A DNA stretch of 64,000 nt from Linanthus parryae (lineage: Eukaryota > Streptophyta > Magnoliopsida > Ericales > Polemoniaceae): NCBI GenBank assembly GCA_023055425.1, contig JALGPY010000010.1, positions 47,611,863-47,675,862 of the forward strand, given 5' to 3'. Numbering within the stretch: position 1 is the stretch's first letter; each line of letters begins with the position of its first letter. Of this stretch, positions 1 through 10,623 are shown piece by piece. The translations under genes were made by a program, and so were the position numbers. Under the pieces are notes generated by a model, which worked only from the letters and a program-made list of their open reading frames with translations, did not search any database and had not been told where the DNA came from.

Positions 1-217
1 TCGTTAATTTTAATGTATTCATCAGGTATGAAATAATCAACCTGGGGCTTGTGTTGCATTGTATGTCATTACATACGGGACAGTATGGACGTCGACGTTC
101 ACGATTGCAACGGTTACATGCATTGAACCAAGTGGTTTGACTGGTCGGAAAGATACGTGTTGATACCCTAAGCCAGGCTTCTTCATACATAGGCTTCTCA
201 GCGTTGGATGAAGCCGG
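1..217 (-). CDS. Partial RPA70-like C-terminal zinc-ribbon exon, cut by the window edge
   Basis: On the minus strand an open frame running off the left edge encodes a segment with a C-x2-C...C-x2-C zinc-ribbon pattern, containing WFNACNRCNRE and then RPYCPVCNDIQC. Such a ribbon sits inside the C-terminal OB fold (DBD-C) of RPA70-type single-stranded-DNA-binding proteins, where a Trp/Tyr-x-A/S-C motif precedes it. An in-frame stop lies a little upstream (near 247), so this is probably an internal exon with an acceptor near 190-220. It is on the same strand as the complete RPA gene at 8219-10452 but is not a copy of its zinc exon: the second cysteine pair comes 8 rather than 13 residues after the first. 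It could be another small zinc protein. Confidence 0.45.
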
Positions 218-1263
218 AGAAACAGAAATCAGAACGATGCATTATGAAATAAACATGTTTGAATGAAGTTAAATTATGATTAAGAGGAGAGATTGAAAAC
301 CAAAGGGCAGATATATGCGAGAAGAAGAATTCCGTGAAAGATTGTGCGTAGAAAATACTTATTGTAAATTGAGAAGACGAAAGTATACGCAGATCAAAAA
401 TATTATCACATAGTTGGATATCCTGGAATTTCACACATTCTCTGATAACAATAATTTGAGGTTTTCTAACTTTACCAGTGACGCACGAATATCTGCAATC
501 TTGGACGGCATTATCTTCAGAATACAATGGATTTGTTAGTTGTATATTGATACAACTTCTGAATCTCAATTGTATTGCTTGCAATTTGATACTGATTTTA
601 AACATGGGAAGCAGTTCTTATATAGTGAGTTCTTCCATACCTGTGCTCACATATTCTGCAACATATAATTAATGTAATTTCTAAATTCGATGTAACCATT
701 GCAAGTTGAATTTTAATCCTGTTATTTCATATGTGTTGATCATGTCTTGAATTGACAGTTCACATTCGTAGTTAATTTCTTGTGCAATTTGCAGAGATGG
801 TCACATGATCGCAATTACTTCTGCACTATCTGATCAGCGAGTGCTTTCCAAGAGGGTTCATATATCAATGAGCTATTTGGAAGCTTGTTACCTAATTGCA
901 TCTGAAATTGACAAGAGATGCTCTGTAGAGACCTCTGCCAACCGTTCAATATCTGTTACTTTGTGTGTGCAGATTCAGTATGTGGGCAGGTGTAGTTCCT
1001 CTTCGTGATCTGGTAGATATTGCAACAAATGCATTATTTGAAGTTTGCATGTGTGGAATCTCGAGGCATTGAATTGTACAACAGCATGTGAGTGTTATAG
1101 TTTGATAGTATTCAATCCAATGCGACAATTGAAATACTGTTGTTACCTGTGTGCAGGATTTGGCTTTATTATTACTGCAGCTGGAATTGTTAAGTTAGGT
1201 TGTGCCTGAACATGCCAAGTTCAATTGGAATAAAAGGAACAGAGATAGTTACTTTGATATGTC

Positions 1264-1310
<47 letters not shown>

Positions 1311-1535
1311 CATAATGTAACTTAATGCATTAGATATTAAGCAAACCATAGACAGAGCTTTGAATTACACGATACATGATGCATGTCATTAAAGTAATAG
1401 TTAGATCGCAACATTAGGTTGTTATGTTTTTGCAAAGATAATAACATAGAACAATACTGGAACAGGTAGCCAGAATGACAATATTAAAAGAAATGTCTGG
1501 TTATTCTTAGTACAGAGTACTTTCATACGTTGAGG
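218..1535. other. No gene recognised
   Basis: Short ORFs occur on both strands but none shows a family motif. The stretch lies between the partial RPA-like exon and the B3 gene and may hold introns or further exons of the former. It contains the AT microsatellite at about 1267-1306. Confidence 0.5.
1267..1306. repeat. (AT)n microsatellite
   Basis: About 20 perfect AT dinucleotide units in a row. Confidence 0.95.
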
Positions 1536-2462
1536 CTACGCTGGAAACACTTTCACCCGAAATTTTGGCATGCTCGGATCAACTAATTCCACGGCACATG
1601 CATCTCCAGTACGTACATTAGCGCTTCTGGCAAATTGATACCAAGAAACTCGTCTCTTGTCGCTGTTCTCTCCACCTGGGAATTTACAACGGCAGGTCCA
1701 AGTTGTATTACTGGAAGTCCCTGTATTGTACACAAGTGTTGTCCGCTCTTTCAAGTGCGCCCTGCTGAACTGAATTGGTATATTCTGTGATGCAAACATG
1801 AGGTTGTCAATCGCTATCATTGCAATTGAATATAATACCATTGTAAATGGAAGTTAACATTCAAAGTTTACCAGTCCGCCAGACGATTCCAAATGGGACT
1901 TCTGTATTTCAACAGCGAAACATGGCTTGTTGCAGTGAGCCTTGTAAGAATCAGCCTTCTTCAATGCGCGAGTAGCTGCACACTTTCTTGCATTCAGGAT
2001 AGAAGCTCCAGCACTATAATCTAGCTCTGATGTAGTGAGACCATAGATTGTCACTTTGAATTTCGAATGTCCCTCGTACTTGAAAGTCAGCATGTGCCCA
2101 TATGAGAGCGAATAATGTGCTGCAAATTCCTTCCACCCTGTTGTCAAATATATGTCGTTACCTGTACTTTTCATTTTAATCTCCCATACTCGGCCATCTG
2201 GGAGTACAAGCTCTGCATTAATTCCAAGATTGGATCGATGACGTTGCACGAAGTCATCTGGCAATCTCTGCAGTGAATAGATGGTTGACATCTTTAATAA
2301 ATCTACCTCTTATTACAATTAATATTAATGTTATTCAATGTCATTTCTTTCTAAAAAGGACACATATACATGTATATATATACACACATATATATGCGAC
2401 ATAAGGCCTACCAAGTTGTTGTTGTCTTCATCTCGATCTGTGATAACTCGGAAGAATTTCAT
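1536..2462 (-). CDS. Double B3-domain protein (REM-like), three exons, intact
   Basis: Exons on the minus strand are 2412-2462, 1872-2267 and 1536-1784, joined by GT-AG introns of 144 and 87 nt, all phase 0. Together they make 232 codons (231 residues) with no stop. The start gives MKFFRVI, a typical B3 N-terminus, joined to RLPDDFVQRH in exon 2. A first B3 domain (residues about 3-100) contains WEIKMKS and GWKEFAAHYSL. A second begins near CFAVEIQKSHL and continues across the exon 2/3 join into NIPIQFSRAHL, then WTCRCKF and VSWYQFARSANV. B3 domains bind DNA in plant transcription factors, and the tandem short form resembles the REM group. It would act in the nucleus. It lies on the same strand as the Helitron genes and may be a captured host gene; an ordinary host gene outside the Helitron is the alternative. 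Confidence 0.85.
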
Positions 2463-4361
2463 TTCCAGATAGCTGCAAGAGGAATATAGTGATCTGTATT
2501 ACTGATTGTGGCATAGAGGAGACGATCTAAAACATATGCATGTTAATGCGTTCTCTTCATTTATGCTACATCAGCAATTGGTTGGGCAGAAGTTGCGATA
2601 TGGGGATTAAAATACATGTATGATTATTTACAGAAACTATGAATGATTAATGTCAGTGCAAGTTAATTTGCACGAGATATTTTCTCAGCTATGTCGTAAT
2701 GAATTCACAGACTGATGCTATTTCTTCATAACTCTTCATACGTAAAATAACAATATGCAGTGGAAACTATCTGGTAGAAATTAATTGTACTTAACATGAT
2801 TGAATCTGCACCCTTTTTGGTTTAAGGAGTTAGAGCAATAAGTTTTGTGTTTAGTGAACTGCTATGTTCCAAAAATTGAAATTTCTGGACTACCGTATTT
2901 TTGTAATAAATAATTAGTATTTGAGTACTCGGTTGCCTATATATATTGGTATAATATCCATAAATGGATAAAGTATGGTTGCTATTTTACGCACAAGGTT
3001 AATTGTATATATCTGCAAAGGCTGTCTTGTGAAGCTGCACGTTCCATATGACTACAATTTAATCTATTAGTGAGATTAACAGCAGTAAATTCATGAATCT
3101 TGTACTTACAATTTCACAACATGTTTTTTCTCGATCCTTTTTTTTTTAATTTCTTTTTTTGCTCATTATCCAGCCAAATATACCAATGTGTGTCTTAAAT
3201 TGAAACTAAAGATGAACTTCTTATGAACAAATATATTTATTTTCGTTCGGTACCAATCAGACAGATTTCATGGCTACGTGGAGTTTACTATTTATAGATC
3301 AAGACATTGATAGCAGATCTGGAATAGAAATCACTAATATAACATATGAAGGCAGTAGCACCCGATAGATGCCAATTATTTGTTCACAGGAGGGAATGAA
3401 TATGAGTAATGTAGATTTCTTTCTGTGAGCGATTATACAGACAAAGAAGATGCTATTTGGAATCAGGTACCTGTAGAGTGATGATATTAGAACCTGTGAC
3501 TCGCAGAGATCTGATGAATCGAGTTGGAGAATTCGTCACCTAAACAATCACGAATAGGAATAGTGTGAATAAGTAGATCGCTATGACAGATACGTTATGA
3601 CATCGAGTACCTGTTCGAAATTATGATTGCGAGATAAGTTGGAATACCTGTTAGAGAAAAGTTAGAAATCAGGGAAGATTTGGCTGGGAGGATGAAGTTG
3701 AAAAGTCTTCTTACCAGCACAACGAAGTTGGGTAGTTGTAAATTTAGGATGTGGATATTGTTTCTTCAAATCTTAAAGTTAGCTCTGCTTTTTAGGTATC
3801 AGTAATAAATTTTTATAATGTTATTTTTCATTGTATTTCACAAATTGGGTGTCCATAACCACTATATTGATTCTCATTTGTAATAATCTTGATCAAGGTT
3901 TTTGCTTACTGACGTTACTTTTTAATGTTCTGAAGTAATGAATTTTATCTAGTAAATTGTAATATTAATATATAATATGTGCCCAGTTATGACTTTCACG
4001 GTGCAGACAAATTAGAAGATCATATTTGGGTGTAATATATGTATATGCGACGCCAAGTTCATTATATGAGGAATGAAACACATCTTAGCAAATTACAACA
4101 GACGGAGAACTTTATGTCGAATAATATAAGGGAAATACTGTATCTCTATTTGAGCTTTTATCATTCTTATTTTAATCAAATGTGTGCAATTGGAAATGGC
4201 ATGCTGATGCGATAATATGATGCAGAAGTTCATACCTGAACCAGTTCAAATGGAAATTGCGGAAAACGTACATGTTTAACTCTAGATAGACTAAGATTTG
4301 CAAACTAACATGATTGAATGATTACACTGCAGGAAGAGGAAGAACCAAGTTCGTTAAAGGG
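2463..4361. other. No gene recognised
   Basis: AT-rich sequence between the B3 gene and the purine-rich tract, stop-dense in all frames, with short T-runs near 3137-3160. No motif was recognised. It could hold untranslated sequence or promoter of the B3 gene, whose start faces this side. Confidence 0.5.
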
Positions 4362-4541
4362 GATGGGGGGGGGGGGTGGGTGGAGATAGAAGGAAGAAAA
4401 AAAAAAAAGAGAAAAAAAAAGGAAAAAAGGAAAAAAAAACACGCACACCAAAACGGAAAAAGAAGAAGAAGAAGAAAAAAAAAAAAAAAGAGAAGAGTGG
4501 GAAAAGAGAGGGGAGAAAAAGAAAGAAAAAAGGAAAGAGAC
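4362..4541. repeat. Purine-rich (G/A) low-complexity tract
   Basis: About 180 nt almost entirely G and A on the plus strand, starting with a G-run and continuing as GAA/AAG/A-runs. The lysine-rich plus-strand frames and Phe/Ser/Leu-rich minus-strand frames across it are products of composition, not genes. Confidence 0.9.
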
Positions 4542-4676
4542 GTTACAAGTTGTTGACATCCCAAAATTATGAGGCATAAGTTACTACGAAACGGGTGCAA
4601 CGTCAAATTGCAAGAGTACCGTAAAAACAACATTTAAACTCAAACATCCAGAATATCTTAGCAGATTCATTTTCTA

Positions 4677-5024
4677 CTAATCCTCTGCTGCCGTTGTTGG
4701 AGACCGTTTTCGCTTGGATCCCGATGATGACGTGCTGGATGTAACCGACCGCCCACTGGCAATGCTCATTCGCTGCAGTTTTAGGAGAAATTGCGTCTGG
4801 ATCTCGAGCTGCTGTTGCTTGAGAAAGGTTACTTTTCCCAGTATTTGTATTTGTCGCTCCACTCGTTGAATTTCCTTTTCAGTATCTGTGATCATTTCAT
4901 CAACGTTTTTACCACTGTTGAATATTTTGCGACAGATAGCTGCTCCCTCGGCCCTTCCTCTTGGAATACTGCGTGTTTCCTCGGTTACGGTTGGCTCAGT
5001 TGCAGTGTTAGGGCAGCTTTCCAT
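4677..5024 (-). CDS. Small coiled-coil ORF with basic C-terminal motif, unknown function
   Basis: The reading frame starts at an ATG at 5024 and stops at 4677, giving about 115 residues. It could equally be the last exon of a longer gene, since an AG acceptor-like site precedes the ATG. The middle (residues about 45-85) is rich in Glu, Gln, Lys and Leu with heptad-like spacing (EIQRVERQIQILGKV, then QQQLEIQTQFLLKL), so a coiled coil is likely. The C-terminus is Ser-rich and holds KRKRS, a possible nuclear localisation signal. I do not recognise the family. It shares its strand with the neighbouring B3, RNase H-like and RPA genes. Confidence 0.5.
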   Translation of the reverse strand: MESCPNTATEPTVTEETRSIPRGRAEGAAICRKIFNSGKNVDEMITDTEKEIQRVERQIQILGKVTFLKQQQLEIQTQFLLKLQRMSIASGRSVTSSTSSSGSKRKRSPTTAAED

Positions 5025-6186
5025 TGAAATATATCTGTCATAATTTCGATAATTACAAACCAAAATAAGGTGTATATTTCTAATGGTTATTTGTTGCAGT
5101 ATCTAACTTACTAACGTGGACTACGAACACAACACACGTCGTTGAACTGGCGATACAGAAGTGGATACTACTCTTGCATCCAGATTATACTTCTCTTATT
5201 TATCTGCACATTGTAAAGTAACTTTGTTAGATTTCTGTTTGTGGAAACAATATTTTCAATTTATGCTAGTATATAATGGTTACCTTGAAGTGTTGCTCGG
5301 CAGATAGTTGAAATTGTGGAATACTAATTTATATCTGTTCTTTCAACTTGGTCTCCAAGAAATTTCAGAATTCTGTTGACAAGTGTCCTCAACCAAATCT
5401 TTCACTGTTTAGGAATACAGATTACAGTATAGGTGTAATGGGTGAGCTGATGCATTGGTTCCTAGAAAGTCATGAATGTCAAGCAGATTTTAGCAGCCAC
5501 ATGTCTGGCATGCATGCAACCTGTGCTGTTGCCTCTACTAATGGCTTACTCACATTGCCTTAAATTTTCTACCACAATGTGCTGCATTCATTTCAATAGC
5601 AGTAGGGATGTCTATTCTTTCCAACTGTTTCCTACTTTCTGTCTAGAAGCCATAAATTTCCACATATTCAAATTATATAGGAAATATTAGTCATAGTATT
5701 CTTGTAATTTCGTGGAATGTAGCTATAAATTTGATACGTTGCATTTCTGATGATTTGTCGGCGTATTTATACGAAGGTGTAGTAGAAATAACAATATAAA
5801 TTGATTTTCGTGCATATATCTTATTATATGTAATTAAATGTATAATATATTATACACAGCAACAACTAATTTGTCTGGGATAGTACCTCAGTTTATATAC
5901 AGCTCCATTCACAGATGAACTGATTTTGTAAATAAGTAGATCCGCGTAAATATTGGACGGAGTATTATAAAAAACCCTTTTTTTTTAAATTTTTAATTTT
6001 TTTTCTTTGTTTTTCTTTTTTTTTAATTTCTTTTTTGGTGAGTGGACACTACTTAACCAAATTCCAATGTCAACGTGGATTGGTAAGAGTATCTGAATTC
6101 GCCGAAATTAACAACATTACATTACACAAATTATTGATGATGTTAGTGTTACAAAATGAACCAAGTACAAATGCTAGAACCAGTTA
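5025..6186. other. No gene recognised
   Basis: AT-rich, with small unremarkable ORFs. Long T-runs at about 5978-6030 lie just downstream (in minus-strand sense) of the RNase H-like gene. A similar T-rich block followed by a similar short sequence occurs near 3137-3190. Confidence 0.5.
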
Positions 6187-7587
6187 CTACGCTCTACGGT
6201 ATGTCTTCCCTTTTTTTTCTTGCTCGACAATATCCTGAACACGTTCAGGTAGACCCATTGTTTCGAATGCATAACATCCATCGTGATGTTTGAAAGCTAC
6301 ACAGAGCGCATCTGCCGCAGAGTTACCTTCACGATGGATGAATGTTATCAAACATGATTTGAATTTTTTTTGTAGTTCTCTAATTTCTTCGATTTCGGAA
6401 CAAACATCTTCTGGGAAAACATGAGAACAGACACCAGTTATGTGGTCAATAATGTTTTTGGCATCGCCCTCTGCCCATATATCAAGCCAGTTCCGATCTA
6501 ATGCATACTTCAAACCTTTGCACAGTGCAGATGCCTCTGCAAAGTCAGAGTTCTTCTCATGCTCAATTTCAGCAAAGGCATACACACAATCTCCTGTATA
6601 ATTCCGATATAGACCAGCACGAACTATAGTTGGCCAGGTTGGACGTTTGTAGTCGCAGTAGAATCCCCCATCGAAATTTAGTTTGATGATATGTTTTGCA
6701 GGAGGTGACCAGTGGATTCTAAGAGATGATGTAGATGGGGAACGGATCTTCTTGCTAGTTGAAGAAGAGGATGCAGTTTCATTGCCTTTACCTGGGTTCG
6801 TAAAACTATGATGACCTGGCGTGCGAGTCAAATATGAGTTTGGTTTTCTCGGAGGAGGCGAGTTTTCGAGGAAGAATATACATTCATCATCAACATTGTC
6901 TGAAGCATAGGGCGATTGCAGATCACTTTGGTATACAGAAGGTTGCTCGGTGATTTGCCGAAGAAAATCCGATGTGTGGGAAGGGAAATGTAAAGGTATT
7001 AATAGCTGATTGTCTGGTATTGGAATTGGTGAACCATAATTATGTGGTGAGGCTGAGTACGAATGTGATTGTGGGTGAATATTTGACGAAAGAGGGGAGT
7101 ACTGATACTGGGGAGATGCAATGGAGTTGTAATAATTATATTGTGGAGGGGAATTTGGTAGGGGAATACCTGTATTATATGAGCCATGCAGGAAATCTGT
7201 ACAAGTAGGCGGCGATGCATAGAAGACTGGTGACGTTGGACTTCGCATTAGGGGACTGTTCCAGTGACAATGTTGCGGACTGTGAGATAGTGCTACACCG
7301 ACACCGTAAGCTGCATGCATAAATTCGTTGCCACTGGGAGGCGATGCGCGGAAAATTGGTGATGTCGGGCTCTGAATAACGTGAAATTGGTGATTTGCAG
7401 CATCATACATTGTGTTTCCAGTCATTGGATGATAGGGTGAGCCCATGTTAGGCTGCACTGTGTTGTTGGGTGAGAAGATGTGAACATAGCTCCCAGTTGG
7501 GATGCTTATTTCAGTGGTGGGAAGGTCTGTTAGCAAGGTGGTTAAATTCCAGCAAGAATGCTCTTCATCAGAATTGTAGCCTGACAT
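6187..7587 (-). CDS. RNase H-like (RVT_3 type) protein with repeat-rich N-terminal domain
   Basis: A single open frame of 466 residues starts at an ATG at 7587. Residues about 300-432 match the plant RNase H-like fold seen in the RVT_3 family. The four acidic catalytic positions appear present: D306 in LNFDGG, E351 in FAEASALCKGL, D375 in AEGDAKN and D426 in REGNSAADAL. An intact active site suggests RNA-strand cleavage in RNA-DNA hybrids, though many plant members have no proven activity. The first 290 residues are Ser/Pro/Tyr/Asn-rich and contain two copies of a roughly 35-residue unit starting SPTSPIFRASPPS (residue 73) and SPTSPVFYASPPT (residue 116). The gene sits downstream of the Helitron RPA gene on the same strand. 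It may be captured or retrotransposon-derived, but no reverse transcriptase adjoins it. Confidence 0.75.
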   Translation of the reverse strand: MSGYNSDEEHSCWNLTTLLTDLPTTEISIPTGSYVHIFSPNNTVQPNMGSPYHPMTGNTMYDAANHQFHVIQSPTSPIFRASPPSGNEFMHAAYGVGVALSHSPQHCHWNSPLMRSPTSPVFYASPPTCTDFLHGSYNTGIPLPNSPPQYNYYNSIASPQYQYSPLSSNIHPQSHSYSASPHNYGSPIPIPDNQLLIPLHFPSHTSDFLRQITEQPSVYQSDLQSPYASDNVDDECIFFLENSPPPRKPNSYLTRTPGHHSFTNPGKGNETASSSSTSKKIRSPSTSSLRIHWSPPAKHIIKLNFDGGFYCDYKRPTWPTIVRAGLYRNYTGDCVYAFAEIEHEKNSDFAEASALCKGLKYALDRNWLDIWAEGDAKNIIDHITGVCSHVFPEDVCSEIEEIRELQKKFKSCLITFIHREGNSAADALCVAFKHHDGCYAFETMGLPERVQDIVEQEKKGKTYRRA

Positions 7588-8218
7588 GGTGAATAGATTG
7601 AGAAATAGTTCATGAATTGCTTACAGTCAATCTTGTAACATTATATAGGAGACCTAGAAAGTGCAGGTATTTGAAGTCATCTCGAAGCATGTGTATTAAA
7701 TGTAGACAAGAATATTTTGTGTTGGTTATGAAATCTAATAACTGATGCAACTCTTTGTTTTTGTTTTTTCCCTTTTTTTCCTCTCTCTCTCTTCCTCACC
7801 AAAATTTCCAAGGATCGTTTATTGTTTTTATTCTGTGCACAAGTTATTATATTATACATACGTATTAGAATTATATCCCTGCAACTGTAACTTGTTGTAA
7901 TATGGAATATCAGTTCAATTGACTGCAACTGTGAACATGGAGAACTTAATATAGATTAATATTAAACGATAGGCAGAGGACGAATGTGTTTGAAGATGCA
8001 ATAGTTTTTGGGAAAGAAGGTTTGGGGGGGGGGGGCAAAAGGCAGGGAGATAACAATGGAACATTACCATGATGTTATCTCCTCGCATTTTTTGAGGTCG
8101 ACAAAAGTTGTAGTGCTAGTGGATCACATCAGAGCTTCTATTGTAGTAATGCTTCTATGTACACATGTGGTTGCATACTTGATCTGCAGTTGGGCGCATA
8201 CGCTGGCATTGTGTGCAA
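7588..8218. other. Spacer between RNase H-like and RPA genes
   Basis: No gene recognised. It contains CT-rich runs near 7765-7797 and a G-run near 8025-8035. It should include the promoter of the RNase H-like gene and the 3' untranslated region of the RPA gene. Confidence 0.5.
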
Positions 8219-10452
8219 CTATGCCGTCTCCACTTGGCGAACATTCCATTTGTTGACCCTTCTGCGGTTCATGCTTGTGGATCCAGCAAGTCGAAAATAG
8301 AACATGTTCTTAACACTTGACTCATTAGCTTTAAGTAATAGCTCCTTGTGTTCCTGAAATGAATCAATGTCTTGTAGTCAGCACTCTGTTCACAAAGCAC
8401 ACTAACTTATGAACTATAAGATTAATAAATTATGGATTCAAGTCGTAAGTGTAGGGTGCATACATCTCCTGTCATTGCTGACAATATAACAGCACTTTTC
8501 TTCAGGACAGCCTCGACACCATGTCCGAAAACGACGACATTCAGCTCTCCACTGTCATCTCCAATTTGGACTTCTAGACGACCCCTACAAAGCAAAAATG
8601 AATGTATTCAAAACCTTTTTTCTCTTTTTTTTTTTTTTTTTTTTCCCGGCCTTCTGTTTCATAGTTGCTATTCTATATTTGGTTACTGCAGATTGAATAT
8701 ACAGCTTAAGTTGGATGGAAGAGAATTATATCAAATTACCATGGTACGGAAGTGCAATCAGAATTGTGGCAACCAGAACAATTGAATTTTTCTCCAGTTA
8801 GATAGCTAGTTGCACGGGTACACATATTGCAAGCATGATACCATGGTCTTTGTGTTTCAGGTAAGGCAAGAACTGAAACTTTCACCCAGACATCAGTGTC
8901 TACAGACTGCAGGAAATATAGAGAGAACTGTCAACCGGACATAACAATAAATTCCCAACAATACGATATAACTATGGTGAAAAAAATACCGGTTTTTCTG
9001 GGAGGTCCACAATTTTTGACAACTTGAATTCAGTCTTCTTTGTCTTAGGATTCTTCTGTGCCAGCAATACTTCAGGATTCCTAAGTTTATCAATCTTCTG
9101 ATAATTTGCATCACGCCTATGCGGGAGAAACAAATATGAGATTAAATGTGGGAAATATATCATGTTGTCGCAATTGGAGACTGTATAAGTAGTTGCATTC
9201 AGATACCAGTCAATCAACTCGTCAACTCTTGGATCCTCGATATTGTGCAGGAACATAGTGGACATTGTTGTCCTCAGAGAAAAATCTACAAACACATGTA
9301 CAGCAATTACATGAATATAATGTTGTGCAAGCTATGTTTTCATATAATGCATTCATATTTCCATTTCGTCTATAATCTTGTAATTCCATACTCATTAATA
9401 CTGACGTTAAGGGAAAGTTACCCAGATATGTTGTTGAACACACATTCGTTGCAATTACAACCGGATGAGCACTGGCCAGTATATTTAGTTTATCTCCTTC
9501 TGTTGTGGTTGCATCGTCCCATAAGGATAAACAAACTGGGACACCGCTGAAATGATATATGTAAATATAGCCTTCAATAATTGCACGCACCAAGAAGCAA
9601 CAGTTGAACACTACGTAATACAAAACAATGCTCAGAGGCAGGGTACTTACGAGTCGTCCAGAACAATGACATCCCTCACTCGAGCACGACCTGCTGAATC
9701 TTTTCGGGGTACTGTCTTCGTGGACATAACATCAATGATGATGACAGCAACATCTATGATCATAGTGAAATATAAACAATACAAATAGAAGTGTGTATTT
9801 ATTATGGGGAAACATTTAACACTTTATATTAATATGGAATATCTATGTAGAAATTATGCAAAGCAGTGCATATAACCTACCAAATTTCTCACGGGAATTC
9901 ACAAGAGTGCGAGCTTCTTCCAGACTTTTCAAATTATAGTTGCTGCAACAGCCTTCGTCGACCTTATCTTCAACTGCAGTTACCTCCATTTCTTTGTTAA
10001 GGACAAGGGAGAAATCATGATCTATGTAACGGTACTTGGGGTTGACAGGTCGCACAACACCATTGCTAAACCAGTACGAATGATAGACCTGTAACTTGTT
10101 GTCGAAGTTGGGTATATCTGCATCAAATGATGTTGCTTGGATTTGTTTGCCCTGCAACTTGAAAAAAAATTTATTGAACATGGAAACCGAAAGATTAAGA
10201 ATAACAATTGTGAGCACAGCAGCAAAAGCACATTACATTTGCGAAATTAAAGAAACAAACAGTCGGATTATTTGACCAATATCTTTGCATAAATTTAATT
10301 ACAACCTCACTGTCACAGAGCACAAAACGCTGGTACTTTGTGTTGGAAGCCTTTCCTGTCAATATCCGTGATTTCTCAGCCACACGCAGTCGGAGTTTCC
10401 ATTCTTTGCATTCGTCCGTCAATCCAGACAACTTTAAAATTTTACCTTCCAT
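8219..10452 (-). CDS. Helitron-associated RPA70-like single-stranded-DNA-binding protein, nine exons, intact
   Basis: Nine minus-strand exons can be read: 10306-10452, 9881-10151, 9651-9753, 9422-9546, 9207-9285, 8990-9116, 8740-8906, 8464-8584 and 8219-8353. All introns are GT-AG and 83-155 nt long. The exons sum to 1275 nt, exactly 425 codons ending in TAG, with no internal stop. The product (424 residues) follows the RPA large-subunit plan: an OB fold ending in FVLCDSE then KQIQATSF, a second OB fold with TVPRKDSAGRARVRDV and VCLSLWDDA, and a C-terminal OB fold with zinc ribbon C-x2-C-x13-C-x2-C (HACNMCTRA to NCSGC) followed by GDDSGELNVVVFG. RPA coats single-stranded DNA. Plant Helitrons often carry such genes, presumably to help rolling-circle transposition. 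It lies 171 bp downstream of the Rep/helicase stop on the same strand. The start could lie further upstream. Confidence 0.9.
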
Positions 10453-10623
10453 GATTTCAATGAATTCCTACAAAAGGTATTTGAATGGTGTTAGTATATA
10501 ACATATCAAGATTTTCAACTAATGATCAAGTCTGTTTCAGGTAACATTATATTATATTACTGCACACCACACGAGTGGCATCTCCGCATCATGAAACCGG
10601 CAAGCACTAACCATGAATGGAAT

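Noticed and set aside
198..605. 135-residue minus-strand ORF
   Set aside because: No recognisable motif. It overlaps the RPA-like exon in another frame and looks like chance in AT-rich DNA.
4305..4633. Overlapping lysine-rich and Phe/Ser/Leu-rich ORFs on both strands
   Set aside because: They fall on a purine-only low-complexity tract. Openness comes from composition, with no motif.
10453..10623. Helitron 3' terminus between Rep/helicase and RPA
   Set aside because: No GC-rich hairpin with a CTRR end on the minus strand was found there.
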